DNA from: Nitrososphaerota archaeon
GTDB taxonomy: Archaea > Thermoproteota > Nitrososphaeria > Nitrososphaerales > Gagatemarchaeaceae
Direction: 5' to 3'
Assembly (NCBI GenBank): GCA_027320425.1
Contig: DAHVLJ010000004.1
Coordinates: 1 to 64,000, forward strand
DNA: 64,000 nucleotides
The position numbers and the translations under genes were made by a program. Position 1 is the stretch's first letter. Each line of letters starts with the position of its first letter. Below the pieces are notes generated by a model. It made no database searches. It was not told where the DNA came from and saw nothing but the letters and a program-made list of their open reading frames with translations. Shown here piece after piece: positions 9,176 to 18,718 of the stretch.

Positions 9176-9673
9176 ATGTCGGACGCCCAGGAATTCAGGC
9201 ACCTTGTGAGGATCTCGGGAAGAGACCTCGAAGGCGGCAAGAAGCTCATAGTGGCCCTGTCAGACCTGAAGGGAGTCGGTTACAACTTTGCAAACGTGAT
9301 CACCACGAGGCTGAGCCTGGACCCGAGGGTGAGGCTGGGAACGCTCACAGAGGAGCAGGTAAAAGAGATCGAAAGCGCGATACAAAACACGGCGAAATCT
9401 TCGCTCCCGACGTGGTTCTACAACAGACGGAACGACCCGGAGACAGGTGATGCGAAGCAGCTCCTGGGCGCCGACCTTGATTTTGTACAGAAGAACGACA
9501 TCGAAGACGAGAGGAACATCCAGAGCTGGAAGGGGATCAGACACGGGCTAGGGCTGAAGGTAAGGGGCCAGAGGACGAGGACCACAGGAAGGAAGGGAAG
9601 GACTGTCGGAGTGAGGAAGGCTACGCTCGTAGCGGCCGCTAAGGAGGCAGCTACCAAGAAGGAGGAGAAGTAG
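9176..9673 (+). CDS. rps13: Ribosomal protein S13
   Basis: MSDAQEFRHLVRISGRDLEGGKKLIVALSDLKGVGYNFAN ... RHGLGLKVRGQRTRTTGRKGRTVGV. Confidence 0.95.
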   Translation: MSDAQEFRHLVRISGRDLEGGKKLIVALSDLKGVGYNFANVITTRLSLDPRVRLGTLTEEQVKEIESAIQNTAKSSLPTWFYNRRNDPETGDAKQLLGADLDFVQKNDIEDERNIQSWKGIRHGLGLKVRGQRTRTTGRKGRTVGVRKATLVAAAKEAATKKEEK

Positions 9674-9674
9674 A

Positions 9675-10214
9675 TTGGGAGACCCGAAGAAGTCAAGGAA
9701 GCAATACAACAGGCCGAGGAGCCCATGGAGAACGGACCAGCTCGCACAGGAGCTCTATCTGCTCGGAACGTTCGGGCTCAGGAACAAGAGAGAGCTCTGG
9801 AAGACCCAGACCCAGCTCAGCTCGGTCAGGAAGCAGGCCAGGACATTGCTGGCGGCCACTCAGGCAGTGAGGCTGCGCGAAGAGAAGAAGCTGCTGGACA
9901 GTCTGAGGAGGAAGGGGCTCATCAGGGAAGAGTCGTCTCTTGACGACATTCTCAGCCTTACCGTTGAAGACATGCTGGCAAGGAGGCTGCAGTCCATGGT
10001 GTTCAAGAAGGGGATGTCGCTGTCTCCGCTTCACGCGAGGCAGCTGATCGTCCATGGCCACGTCTCTGTCGGCGGGAGGGTGATCACAGTGCCGGGATAT
10101 GAAGTCGGTAGCAAGGATGAAGCGACCATCAGCCTGGTAGGGGGCCCTGCGGTCAAGGAGCAGGTACCAGAGGCGAAGCCGGAGCCCCAGGCCGCGGCGG
10201 CCGAAGCGAAGTGA
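9675..10214 (+). CDS. rps4: Ribosomal protein S4 (TTG start)
   Basis: MGDPKKSRKQYNRPRSPWRTDQLAQELYLLGTFGLRNKRELWK ... S4 domain ARQLIVHGHVSVGGRVITVPGYEV. Confidence 0.94.
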   Translation: MGDPKKSRKQYNRPRSPWRTDQLAQELYLLGTFGLRNKRELWKTQTQLSSVRKQARTLLAATQAVRLREEKKLLDSLRRKGLIREESSLDDILSLTVEDMLARRLQSMVFKKGMSLSPLHARQLIVHGHVSVGGRVITVPGYEVGSKDEATISLVGGPAVKEQVPEAKPEPQAAAAEAK

Positions 10215-10219
10215 GATAG

Positions 10220-10624
10220 ATGTCAGAGGAAGAAGTTCTTTCCGACAAGTGGGGCGTCTGCCACATCTACTCCTCGTACAACAACACCATAGTGCACATC
10301 ACCGACCTTACCGGTGCCGAGACCATAGCGTTCTCGTCCGGAGGAAGGCACGTGAAGGCTGACAGATTCGAGTCGTCCCCCTACGCGGCGATGAGGAGCG
10401 CATCGGCTGCCTCGGACGTAGCCAAGGGTAAGGGGATAACTGCGGTTCACATCAAGGTCAGAGCGGTCGGAGGCACGGGGCCAAGGACCCCAGGCCCCGG
10501 GGCTCAGGCTGCCATCCGCGCCATCGCTAGGGCCGGGTTCAAGATCGGCAGGATCGAGGACGCCACCCCCATCCCTCACGACACCACCAGGAAGAAGGGC
10601 GGACGCAGAGGGCGCAGGGCGTAG
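10220..10624 (+). CDS. rps11: Ribosomal protein S11
   Basis: [32 protein letters not shown] ... [19 protein letters not shown]. Confidence 0.96.
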   Translation: MSEEEVLSDKWGVCHIYSSYNNTIVHITDLTGAETIAFSSGGRHVKADRFESSPYAAMRSASAASDVAKGKGITAVHIKVRAVGGTGPRTPGPGAQAAIRAIARAGFKIGRIEDATPIPHDTTRKKGGRRGRRA

Positions 10625-10627
10625 GCT

Positions 10628-11578
10628 TCAGAGCCTCTTCAGCAGTTCAGCCGAGTCTACCTTTCCGTCTCCGTCTTTGTCGACGCCGCGCAGCACCGCA
10701 GCGTACGTTCCGGACCTGTATCTCTCGAAGATGCTGTCGGCCTGGTTGCACACCCCGATTATGGCGGCCTTGGTCCCCGCGCCTGTCAGCCCCGCTATCA
10801 ACACGCACGTCTTCGTAGGGTCCCAGGGGTTCTGCGCTTTGACCACAAGCGAGTCAAGCTCTGATGTGTAGGACTTTCCTTCGCTGTCGACGATGGCACC
10901 CCAGAATCCGCCCTTGCTGAACTTGAACGGAAGGTGGGGGTTGAGCTCCTCGGCCACCACGTTGTTCCTCGGTCCGCCCACCACTATCAGGTTGGACGAT
11001 AGCAGCTTCTCCGCCCTGAGGTCCACGTCCAGCTTGACCGGGAACTTTTCAGGGAGGTTTACGAACTGCCCCAGCGCGAACCCCAGCTGGACCGCGTAGT
11101 GCCCGTCGCGCGCCTGGGTCCCGCCTGCGCCGTGCTGCATGGGCGAGCCTACCACGACCCATCCTTCGAACTCCCCGTCTTCGAAGAACTCTTCGAAGAA
11201 GTTGCCCAGGGCTTTTGACCGTCCGGAGGACCTCAGCGTGGGCAGAGGCTCCCCCTTGACTGGGAACTCTACCGCGTAGCCGTCAGACGCCAGCGCGAAC
11301 AGGTTCGCCTCCCCTCCCCTGATCTGCTCGCTCCTCACCCTGGTTATCAGCCCGGCCTTCTCCAGGCGCCCGATATGATAGTACACCGTCTGGTGGTGGG
11401 TGCCTAGCGACCTCGCCATCTCCGCGGGATATTTCGGGCCGGAGGAGAGGAGAGCGAGTATCTTCTGGCCCAGCCTCCCGGAGGCGGGGCGGAACCCGTC
11501 GGGCTTGTCGGAGACCAGGACCCTCTTCGCGACCCCCGCTTTGGACTTGGGGTCGTACAGTATCTTTTCCCGCGTCAT
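10628..11578 (-). CDS. ArsR-like winged-helix regulator with S-layer-like/unknown domain and C-terminal EF-hand
   Basis: PASGRLGQKILALLSSGPKYPAEMARSLGTHHQTVYYHIGRLEKAGLI (wHTH); SNLIVVGGPRNNVVAEEL; DKDGDGKVDSAE EF-hand loop. Confidence 0.8.
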   Translation of the reverse strand: MTREKILYDPKSKAGVAKRVLVSDKPDGFRPASGRLGQKILALLSSGPKYPAEMARSLGTHHQTVYYHIGRLEKAGLITRVRSEQIRGGEANLFALASDGYAVEFPVKGEPLPTLRSSGRSKALGNFFEEFFEDGEFEGWVVVGSPMQHGAGGTQARDGHYAVQLGFALGQFVNLPEKFPVKLDVDLRAEKLLSSNLIVVGGPRNNVVAEELNPHLPFKFSKGGFWGAIVDSEGKSYTSELDSLVVKAQNPWDPTKTCVLIAGLTGAGTKAAIIGVCNQADSIFERYRSGTYAAVLRGVDKDGDGKVDSAELLKRL

Positions 11579-11727
11579 CGCAGGGGTATGCCAGGACCCT
11601 ACATAAACGGCTTTGCATGGTCACCAGGGAGCAGGCGACTTCGTGATGCGACCATGCACATCCTCTTTTGAATGCAACAGCAGAACGTTTTGCGGGGTTT
11701 AAAGGAAGACCGGGCCTCGCCGACCGT

Positions 11728-13494
11728 ATGTGCGGGATCATCGGGTGCGTGGCCGAAGAGCCTGTCGCGGCGCTCCTTCTGGATGGGCTCGTCCGGGTCG
11801 AGTATAGGGGGTATGATTCCGCCGGCATGGCTACCATCAGCCGCGGGAAGCTCGGGGTGAAGAAGGGAGTCGGGAGGGTCAAAGACATCGAGGAAGCTCG
11901 TAAGATGTCGGCGATGTCAGGGACCGTAGGCATGGCGCACACGAGATGGGCGACCCATGGAGGGGTCACCAACGCTAACGCACACCCTCACGCTTCCTGC
12001 AAGGAGCAGGTGGCCGTCATCCATAACGGGATCATCGAGAACTACATACCTCTGAAGAAAGCGCTGATCGCCAAGGGGCATAGGTTCAAGAGCGAAACGG
12101 ACACCGAAGTCATATCTCACATCGTCGAGGACGAATACAAGCGGACGAAGAATCCGCTGAGGGCCACACAGGCCGCGGTGAAGAAGCTGAAAGGGCAGTA
12201 CGCGATAGTCGTCATGTTCCAGGACCGCCCCGACGTGATGACAGGGGCGCGCAAAGACGCCCCTCTGATTGTCGGGGTGGGGAAGGGGAAGATGTTCCTT
12301 GCGAGTGACGTCCTCGCTTTCATCGGTCACACCGACCGCACGATCTTCCTGGACAACTACGAGGTGGTCCAGATCACCAAAGAAGAGGTCAAGATCATAG
12401 GGCCGGACGGCAGGGAGGTAAGGCGGGATCCGAATCAAGTCGCGTGGGAGCTCTCTGACGTAACGAAGAGCGACTACGCTCACTACACCCTCAAGGAGAT
12501 CAACGAGCAGCCGAAGACGATAGTCGCCGCTTCGGTCCAAGACCCCTACAAGGTGGCGGAGTTCGCCAGGGCCATCAAGAGGGCCAAGTCGCTCTTCATC
12601 ACGGCGTCGGGGACCTCGTACCACGCGGGGCTGCTTATGAAGTTCAGGCTGAGCAAGGAAGCGCGCATCAGGGCCGACGTCGTGGTCGCGGGAGAGCTCA
12701 AGGAGCACACCGAATTCCTCGGTAAGGGCTCCGTAGTGGTGGCCCTCTCGCAGAGCGGAGAGACCGCTGACGTCATGGAGGCCGTGAGAGAAGCGAAGAA
12801 GCACGGGGCCAAGGCGTATTCTATCGTTAACGCGGCCGGATCATCCCTGGCCAGGGAAAGCGACGTAACCCTGCTCCTCAACTGCGGGCCGGAGGTGGGC
12901 GTCGCTGCTACCAAGAGCTTCACCGCGCAGGTCGTGGTGGCGAACCTCGTCGTAGACGCAGTCCTGGGGAAGAAGAAGCCCGACCGGCTCGAGGAGCTCT
13001 CCGAGGCGGTCGCAGACGCGCTGAAGTGCGACGGCCAGGTCCAGGAGCTGGTCCGCGAGTACAGGGACAGACCAGACTTCTACTTCGTGGCGAGGGGGTA
13101 TGAGAGCCCCGTCGCGATGGAGGGCGCCCTCAAGCTGAAGGAGCTGTCGTACATCCACGCGGAAGGGATGCCCGCGAGCGAGCTCAAGCATGGGACGCTG
13201 GCGCTGATCGAGAAGGGGACGCCGGTCGTGTTCATCAACCCGAGCGGCCCCAACCACGCGGAGTCGTTGTCCAACGCCGAGGAGCTCAGCGCGAGGGGGG
13301 CCGACGTCATCGGGATCTCAGACGTGAGAGACCAGGTCTACAAGCACTACATCCAGATCCCCAAGGTCTCGCCCAAGTCCACCCCCATCGTGGAGGCGAT
13401 ACCTCTCCAGCTCCTCGCGTATCGGATGTCCGTCGCGAAGAGGAACGACCCGGACTATCCGCGGAACCTCGCGAAGTCTGTGACGGTCAAATGA
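11728..13494 (+). CDS. glmS: Glutamine--fructose-6-phosphate aminotransferase (isomerizing)
   Basis: MCGIIGCVAEEPVAALLLDGLVRVEYRGYDSAGMA N-terminal Cys amidotransferase; two SIS domains; C-terminal NLAKSVTVK. Confidence 0.95.
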   Translation: MCGIIGCVAEEPVAALLLDGLVRVEYRGYDSAGMATISRGKLGVKKGVGRVKDIEEARKMSAMSGTVGMAHTRWATHGGVTNANAHPHASCKEQVAVIHNGIIENYIPLKKALIAKGHRFKSETDTEVISHIVEDEYKRTKNPLRATQAAVKKLKGQYAIVVMFQDRPDVMTGARKDAPLIVGVGKGKMFLASDVLAFIGHTDRTIFLDNYEVVQITKEEVKIIGPDGREVRRDPNQVAWELSDVTKSDYAHYTLKEINEQPKTIVAASVQDPYKVAEFARAIKRAKSLFITASGTSYHAGLLMKFRLSKEARIRADVVVAGELKEHTEFLGKGSVVVALSQSGETADVMEAVREAKKHGAKAYSIVNAAGSSLARESDVTLLLNCGPEVGVAATKSFTAQVVVANLVVDAVLGKKKPDRLEELSEAVADALKCDGQVQELVREYRDRPDFYFVARGYESPVAMEGALKLKELSYIHAEGMPASELKHGTLALIEKGTPVVFINPSGPNHAESLSNAEELSARGADVIGISDVRDQVYKHYIQIPKVSPKSTPIVEAIPLQLLAYRMSVAKRNDPDYPRNLAKSVTVK

Positions 13495-13548
13495 CCGTAC
13501 AGCAACGTCCTCAAAAAATAATTAAGTGAACCCTGCAGACGCCCCGCC

Positions 13549-14568
13549 GTGGTATCAAAGAAGGAAGTGCTGTCAAAACCGGTCGCGACGATAGAGGTCG
13601 GAAGCAAGAGCATATCGGGGCTGCTCGACGAGATGTCCCAGACGGGGTTTCAGGGGAAGAAGCTCGGCGAGGTGGCTAAGATCTGGAGCGAGATGGCGAA
13701 AGCGAAGGGCCTCACTGTCTTCCTTGGGCTGACCGGGTCTCTGAGCACCACAGGGCAGTGGAAGATCATCAGGTGGCTCGTAGAGAAGAGGTACGTAGAC
13801 GTCGTGGTGAGCACCGGAGCCAACATCTCTGAGGACATACTGGAGGCGCTCGGTTACCACTACTACCAGGGGACATGGCTGGCGGATGACGAAGCGCTCC
13901 TGAAGATGAAGATAGACAGGTTCTACGACGTGTACGCAGACGAGATGGAGTACAGGAAGCTGGAAAGGACGATCTACGCGTTCGCGGACACCCTGGACCC
14001 GAAGAAGGTATACTCCACGAGGGAGTTCCTCTACCAGTTCGGGGCATTCCTGAACAAGAAGGGGATCGACAGCATCGTCGCGGCCGCGCACAGGGCGAAG
14101 GTCCCGATGTACTCCCCCGGCCTCATAGACAGCGGATACGGGGTCGCGCTGAGCCTATTGAGGCGCGAGAAGGGCAAGATGATCAGGCTGGACCAGACGA
14201 AGGACATGGAAGAGCTCGCCCAGATCGCGGAGAAGACGAAGAGGACGGGCGTGGTCTACCTCGGCGGAGGGGTCCCGAAGGACACGATCCAGCTGTCGAC
14301 CATAATCAAGTCGCTCTCGAAGGGAGGAGAGGAAGAGACCCCCCACGAGTTCGCCATCCAGATCACCGCAGACAGCCCGCAGTGGGGAGGCCTGTCAGGG
14401 TGCACGCTTGAAGAGGCGATCAGCTGGGGAAAGATAAAGTCGGACGCGAAGAAGGCGACCCTCTACGCCGACATCACGCTGGCGCTGCCCATCGTCGCCC
14501 ACGCCCTGAGCGAGAAGGCGAAGGTCAGGAGCTATCCGCCAGACCTGTCCTGGGTCTTCAGCAGCTAG
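13549..14568 (+). CDS. dys: Deoxyhypusine synthase
   Basis: FLGLTGSLSTTGQWKIIRWLVEKRYVDVVVSTGANISEDI; EEAISWGKIKSDAKKATLYADITLALPIVAHAL with the conserved active-site Lys region. Confidence 0.92.
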   Translation: MVSKKEVLSKPVATIEVGSKSISGLLDEMSQTGFQGKKLGEVAKIWSEMAKAKGLTVFLGLTGSLSTTGQWKIIRWLVEKRYVDVVVSTGANISEDILEALGYHYYQGTWLADDEALLKMKIDRFYDVYADEMEYRKLERTIYAFADTLDPKKVYSTREFLYQFGAFLNKKGIDSIVAAAHRAKVPMYSPGLIDSGYGVALSLLRREKGKMIRLDQTKDMEELAQIAEKTKRTGVVYLGGGVPKDTIQLSTIIKSLSKGGEEETPHEFAIQITADSPQWGGLSGCTLEEAISWGKIKSDAKKATLYADITLALPIVAHALSEKAKVRSYPPDLSWVFSS

Positions 14569-15842
14569 CTGGCGCGGAGCGCTTTCCGGACCGCCAGGGG
14601 GGACTCCTTGGCGAGCCTCACCGACTCCCCAAGGTACCCGAGCGGGTCGGAGTCGGCCACGTAGCGCCCCTTGCCGATTGACTCCCTGACTTTTTCGTAT
14701 CCCCTGGCGTCGCCTTGGAGCCGCTTGAGTATCTGCGCCCGTTCGGCGAGGACTTCCGGATGCGCCCTCAGGTCTTCGAGCATGATCTCGCGTTCGACCG
14801 TGACGGACCCGAGCGAGCGCAGGATCCTGTTGCACGCGACCAGGGAGTGGGCGAGCGACTGACCGACCATCCTCCGGAGCACCGAGTCTGAGAGGTCTCT
14901 CTGCATCCTCGTCTGCTGAAGCTTGTAAGCGAGGGTCAAGAGCAGCGAGGTCGATATCTCGGCCTGCCCTTCCGCGTTCTCGATGTCGATCGGGTTTTCC
15001 TTCTGGGGCATCGTGGACGAGCTTACCTTGCCCGGGCGGAGGAAGTGCAGGAAGTCGAGGGTCTGATAGAACCAGAGATCCCTGGCCAGGGAAGACATCA
15101 GCTGGTTGAGATTTATGATGTGGTGTAGGATGTCAGACAGCCTCTCCCCGGGGACGACCTGGGTCGAGTAGGCGGCTGGTTCGACTCCGAAGCCTCTTAC
15201 GAACGTCGAAAGCGCCTCGGGCCAGTTCCGGCCCCCCATCGCGCCGAAGGAGGCGTATGTCCCTACAGCCCCAGAAAACTTGGCCATTGGGGTCAACCCC
15301 CTGAGACGAGAAGTCCTTTCGGCTATCCTCACGGCGAACACCGCCATCTCCTTCCCGAAGGTCGTGGGGACGGCGGGCCTCCCGTGGGTCCTCGCCGCCA
15401 TGGCGGTAGACGCCTCCCTGCTGGCGAGCTTCGCGACCTTCTCCGCCAGCGAAGAGTAGGCCGGGACCATCACTTTCCGCAAAGCGTCTTTCAGCAGGAT
15501 GGCGTGCGCCAGGCTGTTCGTGTCCTCGCTGGTCAACCCCAAGTGGACGAAGGGGGCAAGCGCCTGGGACCCTGAGCTCGCCAGCGAGTCTCGGACGTAA
15601 ACCTCGACGGCCTTCACGTCGTGGCCGAGCTTCTCCTCGAGCCTCTCGATCTCGGCCATGTCCGCCGGCAATTTTGGTACCCTCCCCTTCGGAGCGATGC
15701 GGAGCTTCACCAGGAGGCCCAGGTAGCCCAGTTCCACCCTGACCCTGGCTCCCATCAGCGCACGGTCGCTGAAGTACCCCGCCAGCGGTTCGGCCTCAGA
15801 CCGATACCTCCCGTCTATGGGGGAGATGCTGTCATAGCTCAA
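14565..15842 (-). CDS. purB: Adenylosuccinate lyase
   Basis: ISPIDGRYRSEAEPLAGYFSDRALM; GKVSSSTMPQKENPIDIENAEG fumarase/ASL signature. Confidence 0.95.
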   Translation of the reverse strand: MSYDSISPIDGRYRSEAEPLAGYFSDRALMGARVRVELGYLGLLVKLRIAPKGRVPKLPADMAEIERLEEKLGHDVKAVEVYVRDSLASSGSQALAPFVHLGLTSEDTNSLAHAILLKDALRKVMVPAYSSLAEKVAKLASREASTAMAARTHGRPAVPTTFGKEMAVFAVRIAERTSRLRGLTPMAKFSGAVGTYASFGAMGGRNWPEALSTFVRGFGVEPAAYSTQVVPGERLSDILHHIINLNQLMSSLARDLWFYQTLDFLHFLRPGKVSSSTMPQKENPIDIENAEGQAEISTSLLLTLAYKLQQTRMQRDLSDSVLRRMVGQSLAHSLVACNRILRSLGSVTVEREIMLEDLRAHPEVLAERAQILKRLQGDARGYEKVRESIGKGRYVADSDPLGYLGESVRLAKESPLAVRKALRAS

Positions 15843-17046
15843 TGGTCTTGGTCCTCTCTTCCCCGTAAGAAACGACCTTCACCTTCACCCTGAGGCTTTC
15901 CTCCAGGTATCGGATCAGCGCCTTGCCCTCGGAGGGGAGCGAGCCGTCGAAGACTGCCCCGTGCAAGGACAGGGGAGACTCGAAGACGGGCTCCACGTCA
16001 GCGAGGCGGTCGGCGGCGGCCTCGAACCTGGTGACTTCGCTGCCGTCTAGCTTGTAGGCTGTGCACACCCTGAACTCGTCGACCTTGGACAGGACGTCGA
16101 GCTTCGAAACGGCGACCTGCTTCGCCCCGTTGAGGTCCAGGGCATATCTCAGCGAGACCAGGTCGAGCCACCCCACCCTCCTGGGCCTCCCCGTCGTCGC
16201 GCCGTATTCGTTCCCAAGTCTCCTGATCTTCTCGGCAAGGGGCCCCTCGGCCTCGCTTGGGAAGGGGCCGCTCCCCACCCTCGTGGTGTAGCACTTCATC
16301 ACTCCCAGCGACTCACCGGCCAGGCTTGGAGAGATGCCCAACCCTGCTGGGATGTAGCTCGCGGTAGTGTGGGTGGCGGTCACGAAGGGATACGTCCCGT
16401 GCAAGAGGTCCAGCAGGGTCCCCTGCGCGGTCTCGAACAGGACGTTACCGCCTCTGTCGGATATCTCCCTCACCCTCTCTCCAGCGTCGCCTGCGATCCC
16501 TTCGAGGAGCGCCTTCGCCTCTGCCCCCCAGGCCTGCAGCCCGGCGGGGTCCAAGGAGAACTTCCTGTAGAAGCCTGAAAGCGGGCCGTAGTCGAAGCCA
16601 CCGATCACGTCGCTGACCCTTGGGCTCAACCGAAGCGCGCGCAGCCCGTAGGACGGGCCGATCCCTCGCCTCGTGGTGCCTATCGCGGACGCCCCGCGCT
16701 CCTCCTCGAGCCTCGCGTCGAGCTCCTTGTCCAACGGGGTCACCAGGCTGCATCTGGCGTCCACGGTGACCCTGGACCTGGCCTCTCCTGGAAGCATTGA
16801 GAGTTCCTCGCTCAGCACAGCCGGGTCTACGGCGACCCCTGCCCCGATGAGGAGCTGCTTCCCCTTCAGCGCCCCTGAGGGGATGAGGTGGAACGTGTGC
16901 CTGCTGTCTCCTAAGACGACGGTGTGCCCGGCGTTGCTCCCGCCGTTGAACCTGGCCACAGCTTCGAACCCTCCGGAGAGATAGTCGACTATCTTGCCCT
17001 TGCCTTCATCCCCCCATTGCAGGCCGACTACCGAAAGGTTAGCCGT
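15832..17046 (-). CDS. purA: Adenylosuccinate synthetase; apparent ACG start at 17046
   Basis: Frame extends upstream of the ORF-track GTG (16959): (ACG)ANLSVVGLQWGDEGKGKIVDYLSGGFEAVARFNGGSNAGHTVV. GDEGKGK is the PurA N-terminal P-loop. No ATG/GTG/TTG upstream in frame. Confidence 0.9.
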   Translation of the reverse strand, partial: TANLSVVGLQWGDEGKGKIVDYLSGGFEAVARFNGGSNAGHTVVLGDSRHTFHLIPSGALKGKQLLIGAGVAVDPAVLSEELSMLPGEARSRVTVDARCSLVTPLDKELDARLEEERGASAIGTTRRGIGPSYGLRALRLSPRVSDVIGGFDYGPLSGFYRKFSLDPAGLQAWGAEAKALLEGIAGDAGERVREISDRGGNVLFETAQGTLLDLLHGTYPFVTATHTTASYIPAGLGISPSLAGESLGVMKCYTTRVGSGPFPSEAEGPLAEKIRRLGNEYGATTGRPRRVGWLDLVSLRYALDLNGAKQVAVSKLDVLSKVDEFRVCTAYKLDGSEVTRFEAAADRLADVEPVFESPLSLHGAVFDGSLPSEGKALIRYLEESLRVKVKVVSYGEERTKTIEL

Positions 17047-17047
17047 G

Positions 17048-18523
17048 TCAGACCACCTTCTGGATGTCGTGAGGAAGGCTCTCTTTGTGCCCTGCCGAAG
17101 TGATCCGCATGAACTCTGACTTCTTCCTCAGCTCGGCCAGGTCGTGCGCCCCCGAGTAGCTCATCCCTGACCTGAGGCCCCCCACCAGCTGCCTGACAAC
17201 CTCTTCCACCTTACCTTTGTACGGGATCAGGCCCTCGACGCCCTCGGGGACGCTCTCCTCGATCACCTCTTCGATCACCTCGTCTTCCTTCGGGCCGGCG
17301 GTCTTCGTCTCCCTGACCCTCCTGTCGACGGTCGCGGCGAGAGAAGCCATCCCCCTCGTAAGCTTGTACCTGACCCCCTCTCTCAGGATGGTCGGGCCGG
17401 GGCTCTCTTCTGTCCCTGCGAAGAGGCTCCCTATCATGACGGTGGACGCACCCGCCGCGATCGCCTTGGTGACGTCCCCCGGGTTCCTGACCCCGCCGTC
17501 CCCGATGATCGGCACCCCGCTGTCCGCCGCCCCCGCGGCGCTGTCAAGTATGGCAGTGAGCTGCGGGACCCCGGACCCGGTGACCACCCTGGTGACGCAG
17601 ATGCTCCCCGAACCGACCCCCACCTTGACGGCGTCGGCCCCTGCTCTGATCAGGTCCTGGGCGCCCTTCGCCGTCGCGACGTTCCCCGCCACGACTTCCA
17701 CTTCTCCGAGCTCCCTCTTGATCCCCCTCAATGTTTCGATCGCGTAGGCAGAGTGTCCGTGCGCGATGTCCACCACGAGGGCGTCCGCCCCCGCGTCCAG
17801 CAGCCTCCTCGAGCGCTCCAGGTGGTCTCCTTTCACGCCGACGGCCGCCGCCACCCTGAGGCGCCCCTTCGAGTCCTTGGTGGCGTTTGGGAACTCCTTC
17901 CTCTTCATGATGTCTTTCGAGGTGACGAGCCCCGCGAGCCTCCCCTTTGCATCTAGGAGCGGGAGCTTCTCGATCTTGTTGGCGTGCAGCATCTCTTTCG
18001 CCTTGTCCATAGAGACTCCCTTCCCGGCCACCACCAGCTTGGAACGGGGGGTCATGACCTCCTTCACTTTACGGCTCATGCTGTCCTCCAGGGTCATGTC
18101 CCGCCTCGTGACCAGCCCCAACACCTTCTTCGAGCCGTCCACTATCACGATCCCGCCGACCTCCCTGTCCTTGATGATCCCCAGCGCCTGTCCCACCGTG
18201 GCCTCGGGACCGAGGGTGATCGGGTCCTCTATCACGACCCCCTCCGACCTCTTCACTTTCAGGACTTCGGACACCTGCTCTTCGATGGTGAGGAACCTGT
18301 GTATCACCCCTATCCCCCCGAGGCGCGCTAGAGCGATCGCCATGGTAGACTCGGTCACGGTATCCATGTTAGCGCTCACGATGGGGACGCTGAGCCTTAT
18401 CCCGCGTGAGAAGTAGGTCCTCGTGTCTGCGTCCCTGCGCGATTTCACGTCGGAGAACTTTGGCACAAGGAGGACGTCGTCGAAAGTGAGGCCCACCCGG
18501 AGGTCGGATGCGGAATCCTTCAC
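17048..18523 (-). CDS. guaB: IMP dehydrogenase
   Basis: [22 protein letters not shown] domains, [24 protein letters not shown]. Confidence 0.95.
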   Translation of the reverse strand: MKDSASDLRVGLTFDDVLLVPKFSDVKSRRDADTRTYFSRGIRLSVPIVSANMDTVTESTMAIALARLGGIGVIHRFLTIEEQVSEVLKVKRSEGVVIEDPITLGPEATVGQALGIIKDREVGGIVIVDGSKKVLGLVTRRDMTLEDSMSRKVKEVMTPRSKLVVAGKGVSMDKAKEMLHANKIEKLPLLDAKGRLAGLVTSKDIMKRKEFPNATKDSKGRLRVAAAVGVKGDHLERSRRLLDAGADALVVDIAHGHSAYAIETLRGIKRELGEVEVVAGNVATAKGAQDLIRAGADAVKVGVGSGSICVTRVVTGSGVPQLTAILDSAAGAADSGVPIIGDGGVRNPGDVTKAIAAGASTVMIGSLFAGTEESPGPTILREGVRYKLTRGMASLAATVDRRVRETKTAGPKEDEVIEEVIEESVPEGVEGLIPYKGKVEEVVRQLVGGLRSGMSYSGAHDLAELRKKSEFMRITSAGHKESLPHDIQKVV

Positions 18524-18568
18524 TTGACGGAGACTTCTTTCGTCAGTTTATAGCGTTTTTGGAGTAGA

Positions 18569-18686
18569 CGCCGGGACAGGGATTTGAACCCTGAATTCCT
18601 TTTCAGGAAACAGGCTGTCTCCCTTTTTTGGTTTCCAGGCCTACGCAGTTGCACTTCTGCGCCCTACCAGATTAGGCGATCCCGGC
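18569..18686 (-). tRNA. tRNA-Ser(GGA) with two introns
   Basis: Mature 86-nt fold: GCCGGGA-TC-GCC-TAATCTGGTAG-GGC-G-TAGGC-CTGGAAA-GCCTG-TTTCCTGAAAAGGAATT-CAGGG-TTCAAAT-CCCTG-TCCCGGC-G. Needs removal of 18617-18632 (37/38) and 18645-18660 (about 25/26). Type II variable arm and G73. Confidence 0.87.
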
Positions 18687-18718
18687 GTTCGAAGGCCTGG
18701 CTCCGGTCGTTTAAAACC

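Noticed and set aside
18645-18660. tRNA-Cys(GCA) reading of the intron-containing tRNA at 18569-18686
   Set aside because: CAGAA-GTGCAAC gives U33 and GCA, but no 3' anticodon-stem partner exists; the Ser(GGA) fold with TAGGC/GCCTG pairing and type II arm is complete.
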